A program made the position numbers and the translations under genes. The notes under the pieces are model-generated. The model saw only the letters and a list, made by a program, of their open reading frames with translations. It was not told the origin of the DNA and did not search any database. Shown piece by piece: positions 48,079 to 56,630 of a stretch of DNA of 64,000 bases (positions are counted from its first letter, which is position 1; every line of letters begins with the position of its first letter). The DNA is from Streptococcus suis (GTDB lineage: Bacteria > Bacillota > Bacilli > Lactobacillales > Streptococcaceae). The stretch covers positions 89,199 through 153,198 of the forward strand of contig NZ_POJH01000029.1 in NCBI RefSeq assembly GCF_002960625.1, in the 5' to 3' direction.

Positions 48079-50198
48079 TTTACAAAAAATTTCTTCAATA
48101 TGATGAGTTAGACTGTGCTGCAGCTGCTCTTTCGACCGTTTTAAGTAGATTTAAAAATAAAGTATCATTACATGAAGTAAAAAAAAGAATGCATAGAGGA
48201 GCATATGGTTCATCCATTCAAGATATAATCGATACCTCTAATATATTTGGTATTTATGCTGAAGGGCTTCAAGGTAATTTGGAAGAACTAATACAGGCTA
48301 TAAAGAAGAAAGAAATAATATTTCCTTTTATTGCACATATTAATAAGGGCGAAGGACTTACACATTTTGTAGTAATAAAAAATATTTTCAATAGCAAAGT
48401 ATTTATATTTGATCCTAGTTCAGGTGATAAACAACTAAATATTAATGAATTTAATGATTTATGGACAGGAAACATTGTAGCGTTTGATCCAAAATCTCAG
48501 AAATTCAAAATCTATGCTAGAACAAGCATTAAAGATACATTAAGTTTAATATACCCGTATAGAAGAGTTTTATATGTTGCTTCTACACTAATTTTTTGTG
48601 TTTCTGTCTTTTCAATTATAAGTGCAAAAGCATATCAAGTAATTATTGATAATTTCATTCACATTGGAAATAATAATAGTATTACAGTTTTTAATTCAAT
48701 ACTAATAGAAAAAAATATTTTCTTCTCAATGTTGGTAGGCTTCTATTTCTTTAAAAATATTATATCCTATATAACCTCAAATTTGCTTACTAAAATTGAC
48801 ATAAAAATTCAATTACTATTACAAAATGAATTTTTTGAAAAGTTCATCTCATTACCTTCACAATTTATCAAATCAAAAAAAGTAGGTGACTCATTAACAA
48901 GACTTGATGATATAAATTCTTTAAGTGGTTTTATCTCTAAAGTTATTACAACATTTTTATCAGATATTATTATGATTATTGTTATTGGAACGACATTGAT
49001 TAATATTCGGGTAGATTTATTTCTGATTGTAGTCATAATTTGTCTTCTCTATCTTATCACTTGTTTATATATGATTCCGAAATTTTCTCAAAAGCAAAGA
49101 GAAACAATGGAGTATGAAGCTAGAGTAATAACCAAATTTAGTGAAAGTATAGATATATTTGAACTTATAAAAGTTCAAATACTTGAAAAAAATTATTTAC
49201 AAAAATTGTCAATAGCTACTAAAAAACTTATGGATATTAGAAGAGTTGCCAATTTACTAGAAAATCAGTTTAATTTTATAACCACTAACATAAAAGAACT
49301 AGGTATGTTGTTGATTACCTGGTTCGGCATAGGTCTAATTCAATCGAATAGACTTTCTTTAGGAAACATGATAGTTTTCCAAAATTTAACCGGTATGTTT
49401 CTTTCCTCAATAGCAAGCTTGTTTATTTTACAAAAAGAGCATCAACAATTTGTAGTATCTTTTGAACGACTTTTAGAATATAAAGAAGTAGAATCTGAGA
49501 ACTATGGACAAAACCAACAATTGGATAGTTATAATATAAAAATTGATAACCTGACTTTTTCTTATGGTTCCAAAAATCTAATAAATAATTTATCTGTTCA
49601 ATTTAACGAAGGCGATAAAATATTTATAAAAGGACCTAATGGAAGCGGAAAAAGTACATTTGCTAAAATTTTAATAAAATTAATTGATAATTATCAAGGT
49701 GAAATTTACTTAGATGGTAAAAATTATCAAAAATTATCAGTAGATACCATAAGGAACACCATCGGTTACTCATCAACTGAAAATAAAGTTTTCTCTGGTT
49801 CCTTGTATGACAATCTATTTGTTAACGGAAACTCATCTGACCAAACCAAACTATTTAATAAAATGGTAAGATCAGGGATATTCGAAAATCTTCTTAAAAA
49901 TTTAGACTACGGTTTTGAAACTAGTATATATGAAAATGGTAGCAATCTATCTGAAGGACAAAAACAAATTATTTCATTTTGCAGAACGATATTGAGTAGT
50001 AGGAAAATATTAATTTTCGACGAAGGCTTCTCCAATATAGATTCTGACACAGAAAATAAGTTATTAAAATTTATGTTTGAAAATCTCAAAGATAATATAT
50101 TATTGTTTATTGATCATGGGAATAAAGTCGCTGATGTATGTGATTTCATACTCGATATCGAGACAGGTAAACTAGTACGTAAAGAAAGGGAAAGCTAA
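48075..50198 (+). CDS. C39-peptidase ABC exporter (peptidase-containing ABC transporter)
   Basis: A 707-residue processing exporter. The N-terminal C39 domain has Cys14 in YDELDCAAAAL, His97 in GLTHFVV and Asp113 in IFDPSSGD. About six helices follow (~165-440). The NBD has Walker A GPNGSGKST (~520), signature LSEGQ and Walker B ILIFDEGFSNID. Such proteins cleave GG leaders and export the peptide. It is the central gene of the exporter operon, and its logical substrate is the peptide encoded at 46308-46502. Confidence 0.93.
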   Translation: MIYKKFLQYDELDCAAAALSTVLSRFKNKVSLHEVKKRMHRGAYGSSIQDIIDTSNIFGIYAEGLQGNLEELIQAIKKKEIIFPFIAHINKGEGLTHFVVIKNIFNSKVFIFDPSSGDKQLNINEFNDLWTGNIVAFDPKSQKFKIYARTSIKDTLSLIYPYRRVLYVASTLIFCVSVFSIISAKAYQVIIDNFIHIGNNNSITVFNSILIEKNIFFSMLVGFYFFKNIISYITSNLLTKIDIKIQLLLQNEFFEKFISLPSQFIKSKKVGDSLTRLDDINSLSGFISKVITTFLSDIIMIIVIGTTLINIRVDLFLIVVIICLLYLITCLYMIPKFSQKQRETMEYEARVITKFSESIDIFELIKVQILEKNYLQKLSIATKKLMDIRRVANLLENQFNFITTNIKELGMLLITWFGIGLIQSNRLSLGNMIVFQNLTGMFLSSIASLFILQKEHQQFVVSFERLLEYKEVESENYGQNQQLDSYNIKIDNLTFSYGSKNLINNLSVQFNEGDKIFIKGPNGSGKSTFAKILIKLIDNYQGEIYLDGKNYQKLSVDTIRNTIGYSSTENKVFSGSLYDNLFVNGNSSDQTKLFNKMVRSGIFENLLKNLDYGFETSIYENGSNLSEGQKQIISFCRTILSSRKILIFDEGFSNIDSDTENKLLKFMFENLKDNILLFIDHGNKVADVCDFILDIETGKLVRKERES

Positions 50199-50199
50199 T

Positions 50200-50997
50200 A
50201 TGATGAAATTATTGATTATTTTACTTGCTATATTCACTTTTACTGGATGTTCAAGTCAAAAATCAAATGACAAACCAACCTCATATGATGGTGACTACTC
50301 TTCTTATGCCGCAATTTTGGAGGGTAATGACGAGATTTCATTTACCATAGAAAATGGTAAAGTTAAAGGGAAAGCAGCTACTGGTGTAGTTGATGAAAGA
50401 ACTATGACTTTCACAGATAAGGATCAGCTAAAATCAACTTTTACTTATGATAAAGGGGAGTTGATAATAAAAAAATCAGAAAGTGTAGTAGCTTATCGAA
50501 AAAATTCTCCGGCATATAATTACATTAATGAAGTTTATGCAAAATACTACCAAGAGATAGAGCCTCAGTTGATTAAGATAATAAATCAAAATTATCTGCA
50601 ATTCCTTGAAGGAAACTATATAAGTCAATATCCTGATTTAGAGGTGAAGCAAATAGTTATTGATGATAATCAATTCTTAATTCAATACATTAACAGTAAA
50701 CCAAACAAATACATAGACTTCATTTTTGATAGTGTTACAATTGGTGAACCAAATTGGGATAAGGACCAAATCTTAAGTATTGATGAAACTTTATTGAAAA
50801 CTTACGAAAATTGTTCAACTATTGAAGATATAATGGCAATTACTAATTTTGATATAAAATTAACAGGTCACGATAAAGAGGGAGGGCGCTATAAAATCAT
50901 AGTATCATATAATAATGGAAGTAGAAATATCGTTTTACAAAAGCATGGTGATTCAAAGAATAATTGGATTGACAGTGATTTTGATTACATAAAGTAG
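50200..50997 (+). CDS. Lipoprotein, possible immunity or accessory factor
   Basis: A 265-residue lipoprotein: signal ~1-16 with lipobox FTGCSS, lipidated Cys17. Residues ~30-110 look like a small beta-rich domain (YDGDYSSYAAILEGNDEISF). The rest is a lysine- and asparagine-rich domain without a recognised family. It starts one base after the exporter stop, so it belongs to the operon. A surface lipoprotein beside a bacteriocin-like exporter is most simply an immunity or capture protein; this is inference. Confidence 0.75.
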   Translation: MMKLLIILLAIFTFTGCSSQKSNDKPTSYDGDYSSYAAILEGNDEISFTIENGKVKGKAATGVVDERTMTFTDKDQLKSTFTYDKGELIIKKSESVVAYRKNSPAYNYINEVYAKYYQEIEPQLIKIINQNYLQFLEGNYISQYPDLEVKQIVIDDNQFLIQYINSKPNKYIDFIFDSVTIGEPNWDKDQILSIDETLLKTYENCSTIEDIMAITNFDIKLTGHDKEGGRYKIIVSYNNGSRNIVLQKHGDSKNNWIDSDFDYIK

Positions 50998-51135
50998 ATT
51001 ATTATAGATAAAGTTGAGTCTAAAAAAAATCTTAGCCTGCCTAAAATTGAAAATATGAAACCAAAAACTAACAAATCGAGTCTATGAAAATTTAAAGAGT
51101 CCGTTTGTTAATTTTTCTATCCATCTAGTTGGTGA

Positions 51136-53016
51136 CTAAAGTGGAATAGTTTCATTAAATCTAATCTCAACATTCCTATTATTTATACCAATATTATCTA
51201 AAATTTCACTAAAATTTTCTAATTTTTTAACTAGATATTCATATTCATCTATGCACTTACTAAGTTCATTTTGAAAAACTTCAATCTCTTTCTCAACTTC
51301 TTCTAGTTTTATAGCTGCAGTAAGATTCATCTTGGAATAATCATATCTGGCCAAACGGCGGTTCTCTATATCGTTATTGTTCAGATTAAGCAAGACTTCC
51401 GCAACTTTGTTGAGATGAGCTATATGGTCCCGCAACTCTGTAATGGTTAAATCTAATTGAGCAATATCCTTAACAATCTCATCTTTAACTTCTTGATAAG
51501 ACTTATTCTCCGTATCCAACTCAATAAGGAGATTTATCTCTTCGATCTTTTTCTTAAGTGTATCAATGGTTGGTCGTCTTCTTCTTGGAATACTACTGCT
51601 ATCATTGGTTAACTGACGAATGAGCTCACGCCCTCTCATATAGCGATTGAGTTCGGACACCTCCTTATTGTAAATGAAGAATTGAGCAGTCTCACGGATA
51701 AAGACATGGTAAGATTTGCTACTCTCTGTCTGTTTAATATCTAAATGACGATTTGGGATAAAGACCAAGCCGTCTTTTTTAACGCCGTAATTCATTCTGA
51801 TAAAGAGACCATCTTTGACTAGCTTATCAATCTGATGATCAGCTAAAACAACCTCAAACTCCTGAACCTGGTCTCGCTTCTCCTTAAAGTCTTGATAAGC
51901 CTCTTGCAATTCTTCATAAGCTAGCTTGTCCTTATCTTGTTTCTCACAGTACCTCTCAAAGTCAGAAATAAGTTGAGATTGGTCAATAGCAGGTACTTTT
52001 CCGCGTTTCTCAAAGTAAGTCTCGAAAAATTGAATATCATAGAGATTTTTTGAACTAAGTTTTTGATTATTGACTGTAATACTATGGCCATTTTCTGTCA
52101 GAGTAAAAACCACATGCTTTTGTTTCATCGAAATAGTGAGGTTGAGTTCTTGTGCAAATTCCAAAAGCTGTGAAAGGTCACAAACTCTGGGTAAGAGGAA
52201 ATCCAAGCGTTGCTCAATCGCTCGCTTGGCAAATTGCTCTCGAAAATAGTCCTCGGTATAGGGTTGACGCTTATCTAACTGCTTGCCTCGGATGATTTGC
52301 TTCATAGGCATATCTGTCATCAAAAATCGAGCATGCTTTCTTGAAAAATCAATCTGAGCATTCAAGGCTTCTGCCTTAGATATAAAGTCACCAAAGTTCT
52401 TACTATTCTCCATCAGAAAATAAAGACGTTGCTTCAACTCAAATTTGTGATTACTCTTGCGATAGGTCACAAACTTCTCATGAGAATAGCGGTTCGGTGT
52501 GATAATTTTGGCACCTGCTTCTTTGGCAAGGCGGTCAGAAATCATCCGTAAATTTCTCTCCTGGGCATAATCCCATTTGAGTTTCTTATGAGAATTGAGG
52601 TCAACGGAATTGATGAGGATATGATTATGCAGATGATGTTTGTCTGTGTGGGTCGTCACAATAAAGCGAAAGTTTCCTCCAGTTAACTCCTTTACCGTCT
52701 CATAACCAATACGATTGATTTCTTCAGGTGTTAAATTATCTTCGGGCGAGAATGACTGGATAAGATGATGAGCATGAATTTTAGTTTGCTTGGCCTGTTG
52801 TCGGTCATTTCTAGAATTGTAAAGCCTATCATTATTGACAAGATTGGCCTGATACATCTCAACTATTTCTTCGTAATTTGGGAAGTCTAGGTAGTTGCTC
52901 ATTCCAAAATCTGAAACCAATTTGAGTTGGTCAGTCTTATCTGGATTCAGAATATACTTGATAAGACTTTTACGGTATTTGTTGCCATGAACAGCAAAAT
53001 GCTTAGTGACTACCAT
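51136..53016 (-). CDS. Relaxase (MobA/VirD2-like, MOBP type)
   Basis: A 626-residue mobilisation nuclease. The catalytic Tyr is probably in LIKYILNPDKTD (~20). Motif III is THTDKHHLHNHILINSVD (~130-147) with the three-His metal site. A long coiled coil covers ~360-610. It nicks oriT and pilots the strand during conjugative transfer. Its start overlaps the MobC-like gene by 14 bases. Confidence 0.93.
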   Translation of the reverse strand: MVVTKHFAVHGNKYRKSLIKYILNPDKTDQLKLVSDFGMSNYLDFPNYEEIVEMYQANLVNNDRLYNSRNDRQQAKQTKIHAHHLIQSFSPEDNLTPEEINRIGYETVKELTGGNFRFIVTTHTDKHHLHNHILINSVDLNSHKKLKWDYAQERNLRMISDRLAKEAGAKIITPNRYSHEKFVTYRKSNHKFELKQRLYFLMENSKNFGDFISKAEALNAQIDFSRKHARFLMTDMPMKQIIRGKQLDKRQPYTEDYFREQFAKRAIEQRLDFLLPRVCDLSQLLEFAQELNLTISMKQKHVVFTLTENGHSITVNNQKLSSKNLYDIQFFETYFEKRGKVPAIDQSQLISDFERYCEKQDKDKLAYEELQEAYQDFKEKRDQVQEFEVVLADHQIDKLVKDGLFIRMNYGVKKDGLVFIPNRHLDIKQTESSKSYHVFIRETAQFFIYNKEVSELNRYMRGRELIRQLTNDSSSIPRRRRPTIDTLKKKIEEINLLIELDTENKSYQEVKDEIVKDIAQLDLTITELRDHIAHLNKVAEVLLNLNNNDIENRRLARYDYSKMNLTAAIKLEEVEKEIEVFQNELSKCIDEYEYLVKKLENFSEILDNIGINNRNVEIRFNETIPL

Positions 53017-53368
53017 AAAATGCCCTCAACTTTTGGCACTTGACATCGAAGTCCTTATCAACTTCCGCAATCAGTTGACCTATGCCAGATTTCAGATTAT
53101 CTCGCTGCTCTACCGTCAGAAGTTTTGTCTGATTGACGGTTCTGGCTATCTGGTTAATATTATTGCCAATTCGGCGTAATTCAAAAATCAAGTCTTGATA
53201 GTTGCTAGTGTCAATTGTTAAAAAGGTCATATTGGGATTAAGTAGAACTTTTCTGGCATAAGCAGAAAAATTTGTACAAGAACTTTGACTGATATGATTG
53301 TTCAAGGTCGCAAGTTCCTGGTCTGTTAGAAATACTTTTTTGAGATTAGTTCGGTAACGATTTTCCAT
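53003..53368 (-). CDS. MobC-like relaxosome accessory protein
   Basis: A 121-residue protein. An RHH-like N-terminus (VFLTDQELATLNNHI) is followed by the MobC pattern LIFELRRIGNNINQIARTVNQ (~60-85). It binds oriT and helps the relaxase melt DNA. GAGG lies six bases before the ATG. Confidence 0.88.
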   Translation of the reverse strand: MENRYRTNLKKVFLTDQELATLNNHISQSSCTNFSAYARKVLLNPNMTFLTIDTSNYQDLIFELRRIGNNINQIARTVNQTKLLTVEQRDNLKSGIGQLIAEVDKDFDVKCQKLRAFYGSH

Positions 53369-53370
53369 AG

Positions 53371-53733
53371 CTAACCTCTCATATACTTATCTCGAAATTC
53401 TAAACTGAGTGGTATTGTCTTCCCCACTTCTGCCATCAGTTCTTGAACACAAGTCAATATAATTCTTAAGTATTCTGATGTGACTTGTTGGTCTCGTTCT
53501 GCTAGAGTTGCTACTTGTAAAATATCTCTACTGATTTGTTCGATTTTTTGAGATTGCCAAAGGATAAACCAATCTCTGATATCATCCTTGTTATTGACAA
53601 GGTCCAACAGCTTTTGTCTGACAAAGGGAGAAAACTGCTCCGCATTCTCTTTCATCATCAGTTGTTGAATCTGCTCAAATTCCTCAAGCGTCAAATTGAT
53701 TTCCTTACGAATTGTCCGATAAGTCTCTGTCAT
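53371..53733 (-). CDS. Second mobilisation accessory protein (MobC/RHH-like)
   Basis: A 120-residue protein (TYRTIRKEINLTLEEFEQIQQLM...) with an RHH-like start and a helical C-terminus. It is the first gene of the mobilisation operon, two bases before the MobC-like gene, with AAGGAG ahead. It is probably a DNA-binding relaxosome component. Confidence 0.7.
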   Translation of the reverse strand: MTETYRTIRKEINLTLEEFEQIQQLMMKENAEQFSPFVRQKLLDLVNNKDDIRDWFILWQSQKIEQISRDILQVATLAERDQQVTSEYLRIILTCVQELMAEVGKTIPLSLEFRDKYMRG

Positions 53734-53762
53734 GATGATTCACTCCTTCTTACATTTCCCTC

Positions 53763-53955
53763 TATCGGGTTAGCACCGATACCGTATCTGATACGGGAAC
53801 TTCCTAAAAGCCTCAAAGTTTCCTTTTTCGGCTTTTGCGAGCTCAGTTATTGTGTCCACAATAACCTAAAATCTAATCGCCAGCTGAACCCAAACCTTAC
53901 AGGTTGGTCAGCCGACGATAAGAAAACATGGTGGCTTCGCCCCCAAACCCCCAAG
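53763..53955. other. Candidate origin of transfer (oriT) region
   Basis: Directly upstream of the mobilisation genes are three inverted repeats: TATCGG/CCGATA (53763-53781), CCGTAT/ATACGG (53782-53796) and a perfect nine-bp GTTATTGTG/CACAATAAC (53846-53865). A minus-strand G-rich block GGGGGTTTGGGGGCGAAGCC follows at ~53931-53955. No gene lies in 53734-54076. Structure and position fit an oriT; the nick site is not determined. Confidence 0.5.
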
Positions 53956-54035
53956 AAAAAGTCAAGGGTTGATTTTCTAAAACTAGATAGAGTGTAACAA
54001 GAGAGAGCTGAAAAAATTATCACAGGAAAAGAAAA

Positions 54036-54051
54036 AGAGCCATTTGGCTCT
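54036..54051 (-). terminator. Terminator of the zinc-ribbon gene
   Basis: AGAGCC-ATTT-GGCTCT is followed by TTTTCTTTTCC on the minus strand. Confidence 0.7.
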
Positions 54052-54076
54052 CGAAAAATTTCTGAAATGAAATAGC

Positions 54077-54319
54077 TTAACCTAAAACTTCAAAATCATC
54101 ACTACCATCGGCTTCACCTGTTAGACACGTGAAGCACATGTAGCTCCCTACCAGTGCACTCCCTGCTACCCAAATAGGAGATCCACAATTCATACACCTT
54201 GCCCCTCCTTCTTTTTCTTCAAGTACTGCACGCAAGGTTTCTTCAAGCTCTTTGGGATTGATGTCTGGATTATTATTGATAGTCAATTCGACAAATTCTT
54301 TGATTGAAATAAGATTCAA
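54077..54319 (-). CDS. Small zinc-ribbon protein, unknown function
   Basis: An 80-residue protein with CMNCGSPIW and YMCFTCLTG, forming a CxxC...CxxC zinc ribbon. The start is TTG, preceded by GGAGG at seven bases. No family name is recognised. It lies between the oriT region and the Abi gene on the same strand. Confidence 0.65.
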   Translation of the reverse strand: MNLISIKEFVELTINNNPDINPKELEETLRAVLEEKEGGARCMNCGSPIWVAGSALVGSYMCFTCLTGEADGSDDFEVLG

Positions 54320-54372
54320 TACTTTACCTCCGTTCTAATCTATTTTTTAGTCCGTGTCCATCTAAGCACTTA

Positions 54373-55440
54373 TCATATCTTTATCGCCAATAAATCCATC
54401 CAATTTTTTGGAAAACCATAGTGTCTCAAATCCACTTGTTCTTGATTACTTTCTTCCAGAAGCTTTTGTAATTTTTTATTCCAAAAATTCTTAGTTTCTA
54501 TGGACATTGACAAGATAAGATGTCTCATTGCTATAAAATAGATAAATAGTGTCTTGCTATCATTCTCTGAGTCTGTCACTAGCAACTCTCTGTCAGAATG
54601 ATGAAAAACTGGCAGTGTATGGTGTAAGCGACCATATAATCTGCCATTGTGTGAGCAAATATTCCTAAGATAACGAAGAGCGTTACACCAAGACAATAAG
54701 ATTTTAGCTGGAATGTTATCATCCTTGTCCAAGGGAAGACTAATATAGGCAGCAACCTTATTTCGATATTCTGGTTGTAGGGCAACGAGGAAGGACGCTA
54801 TATTTCCAAATGTCATTAAACGAAAAACGGTCCAAGGTAACACGACCCCATATTGGTTAATCTGATTCTTGATTGTGGCATCATCTTGTTTTTCCAAAAT
54901 CAATCGTGACAAATGATATTTTGTTTTCAAAACAATATCCTGCCTCTTAAGATTTTCTTTTCGGTATTTAGATTGTTCTGAATAATAGAGAGCATCATCT
55001 TCAAAAATATAAGAAGTTTTATTGTATCCAATCGTCAGAGCATCAGCTGTACTCTTCTTCAAAAAAACTTCGATACGCTCCAATATCTCTTGAAGAAAAT
55101 TTCTAAAGTAGCTATCAAATAAGTAAACTCTTTTTGCTTCTATGTATTTTCTGTCCACCAACTTCCCATATTGAGAGAATGATTGGAAGTCTATATCTCT
55201 TAAAAAGTCAATACAATCCTGTTTATAAAAATCATCATTCCCATTGTATTTGAAAGACCAGTTAGAGTTTTCTTTCATATGGGCATATAACTGTTCTTCA
55301 GTTAAAGCCGGCTCAAGAGAACATTTTAATTGAGTTGGTGCTAATACTGGTCTATAAACCAACCTAGTTTTATCAGTAATATCTAAATCTAACGGCAAAT
55401 AGTCCTTAAAATTTATTAATTCAAATACATTATTAGGCAT
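54373..55440 (-). CDS. Abi_2-family abortive-infection protein (AbiD/AbiF-like)
   Basis: A 355-residue phage-defence candidate. The C-terminal region has a HEPN-type Rx4H motif, RNICSHNGR (Arg259-His264), as in Abi_2 proteins thought to be RNases triggered by infection. The ATG at 55440 follows GGAGAG; a GTG 33 bases upstream lacks a site. It is flanked by AT-rich sequence and carried as single-gene cargo of the element. Confidence 0.85.
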   Translation of the reverse strand: MPNNVFELINFKDYLPLDLDITDKTRLVYRPVLAPTQLKCSLEPALTEEQLYAHMKENSNWSFKYNGNDDFYKQDCIDFLRDIDFQSFSQYGKLVDRKYIEAKRVYLFDSYFRNFLQEILERIEVFLKKSTADALTIGYNKTSYIFEDDALYYSEQSKYRKENLKRQDIVLKTKYHLSRLILEKQDDATIKNQINQYGVVLPWTVFRLMTFGNIASFLVALQPEYRNKVAAYISLPLDKDDNIPAKILLSWCNALRYLRNICSHNGRLYGRLHHTLPVFHHSDRELLVTDSENDSKTLFIYFIAMRHLILSMSIETKNFWNKKLQKLLEESNQEQVDLRHYGFPKNWMDLLAIKI

Positions 55441-55594
55441 AAAATATCTCTCCGCAATATGAAAAAAGGCCACCTAGTTATACATTGCTGTACCTTCGAT
55501 GACTTCTAATCTAACTAAATTATACCACAACACCTCCTACTAAGCAAGAAATATTTTTACTTCGTTTGATTCAACTATAACACATATTTCAAAA

Positions 55595-55619
55595 AACAGG
55601 CCAAAATAATTGGTCTGTT
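55595..55619 (-). terminator. Terminator of the ICE backbone operon
   Basis: AACAGGCCA and TGGTCTGTT form a nine-bp stem (one G-T pair). TTTTTTG follows on the minus strand. Confidence 0.75.
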
Positions 55620-55914
55620 ATTTGTTATTATTGCTCTCTCGCCTACCTTGTCTAAATCTCTCAATATTTTTTTCGAATTGTTCCGTGTTAAGTTTATTTT
55701 TCGCTTCTTGAATTGACTTATCAAGACTTTGTTCCTCATCGGTTATAATGTCCCTAGATATTTCCACTCTCTCACTAGACTTGAAACTAGAATCAAAGAC
55801 CACATCTAGGAGTTGTAATACTTTGGTTAGTTCAATATCTGACATCTCAGATAGTCGATGAATCAGTCGTTTAAATTGATCCTGGTTCTGTTTTTTCTTT
55901 TGAAAGAATTTCAT
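55618..55914 (-). CDS. ICE-borne hypothetical protein (98 aa)
   Basis: The start at 55914 has AAGGAG six bases before the ATG; an upstream in-frame codon is not favoured. The product is charged and helical (MKFFQKKKQNQDQFKRL...). No domain is recognised. It is the last gene of a minus-strand run of small genes typical of streptococcal ICEs. Confidence 0.6.
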   Translation of the reverse strand: MKFFQKKKQNQDQFKRLIHRLSEMSDIELTKVLQLLDVVFDSSFKSSERVEISRDIITDEEQSLDKSIQEAKNKLNTEQFEKNIERFRQGRRESNNNK

Positions 55915-55963
55915 TTTCTTCTCCTTAAATTGTAAAAAAGTAGCCCGCATAGGACTACCTGAC

Positions 55964-56353
55964 TTATAAATCATCAATGGCTACTGAAATAGCCTGCAAC
56001 TTTTTGTTTTGGATTTTCTTTTCATCAATCAATTGATGAAGTTCTTCAATTTGCTTCTGACAGGCGGAAATATCCTTGTTGTTTTGTGCAATGGTATCAG
56101 CCAAGTGTTGTTTATAGTCACTTGTGATATTTACTTTCTTCGGCTGACTTTGTTTAACGGTTGATGCGAGCGTTTGTACATCTTTAGATTCTGACTCCTT
56201 TTGTTGCTGTTCATAAGCAGCCACATAATCTACTTCTTCAATTGGTTTTTCATCTTGTTTATGGAAAAGTGCTGCGATTTTAGCTCGTTCTTCATGGGAT
56301 GATGTTGGTTTCACATCATCTAGTGGCTGATCAAAATTCCATGTTTTACTCAT
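55964..56353 (-). CDS. ICE-borne hypothetical protein (129 aa, coiled coil; DUF5945-like)
   Basis: An acidic N-terminal half is followed by a coiled coil at ~80-122 (NNKDISACQKQIEELHQLI). The start overlaps the stop of the upstream gene by four bases. It resembles small proteins of S. suis ICEs; the DUF assignment is from memory. Confidence 0.6.
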   Translation of the reverse strand: MSKTWNFDQPLDDVKPTSSHEERAKIAALFHKQDEKPIEEVDYVAAYEQQQKESESKDVQTLASTVKQSQPKKVNITSDYKQHLADTIAQNNKDISACQKQIEELHQLIDEKKIQNKKLQAISVAIDDL

Positions 56354-56577
56354 TCTATAACCTCATTTCTGTAATCTGGGTGTAGTGTGGTTTCTTTACC
56401 AAAGGCTTGCTCTAGTGCTTCATGAAATGACAACTGACTAGATTGTTGCCGTTTGATAAAGGTACTGTACATAGCTGTTTGTAGTTGGTCTCGATAGTGT
56501 TCCAATTTTTCAGTCTCACGCGAGACTTTTTCTTCTTGTCTAGCTACTTTTTCAGCCAGACGTTCAATCACACTCAT
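56350..56577 (-). CDS. ICE-borne hypothetical protein (75 aa; DUF5965-like)
   Basis: A short helical protein (MSVIERLAEKVARQEEKVSR...) with GGAGG upstream. It overlaps the downstream gene by four bases. No function can be assigned. Confidence 0.6.
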   Translation of the reverse strand: MSVIERLAEKVARQEEKVSRETEKLEHYRDQLQTAMYSTFIKRQQSSQLSFHEALEQAFGKETTLHPDYRNEVIE

Positions 56578-56630
56578 AGGGTGTCCTCCTTGTCACTTTC
56601 TAGATTATGATAGCGGACTTGATTTTGTTA

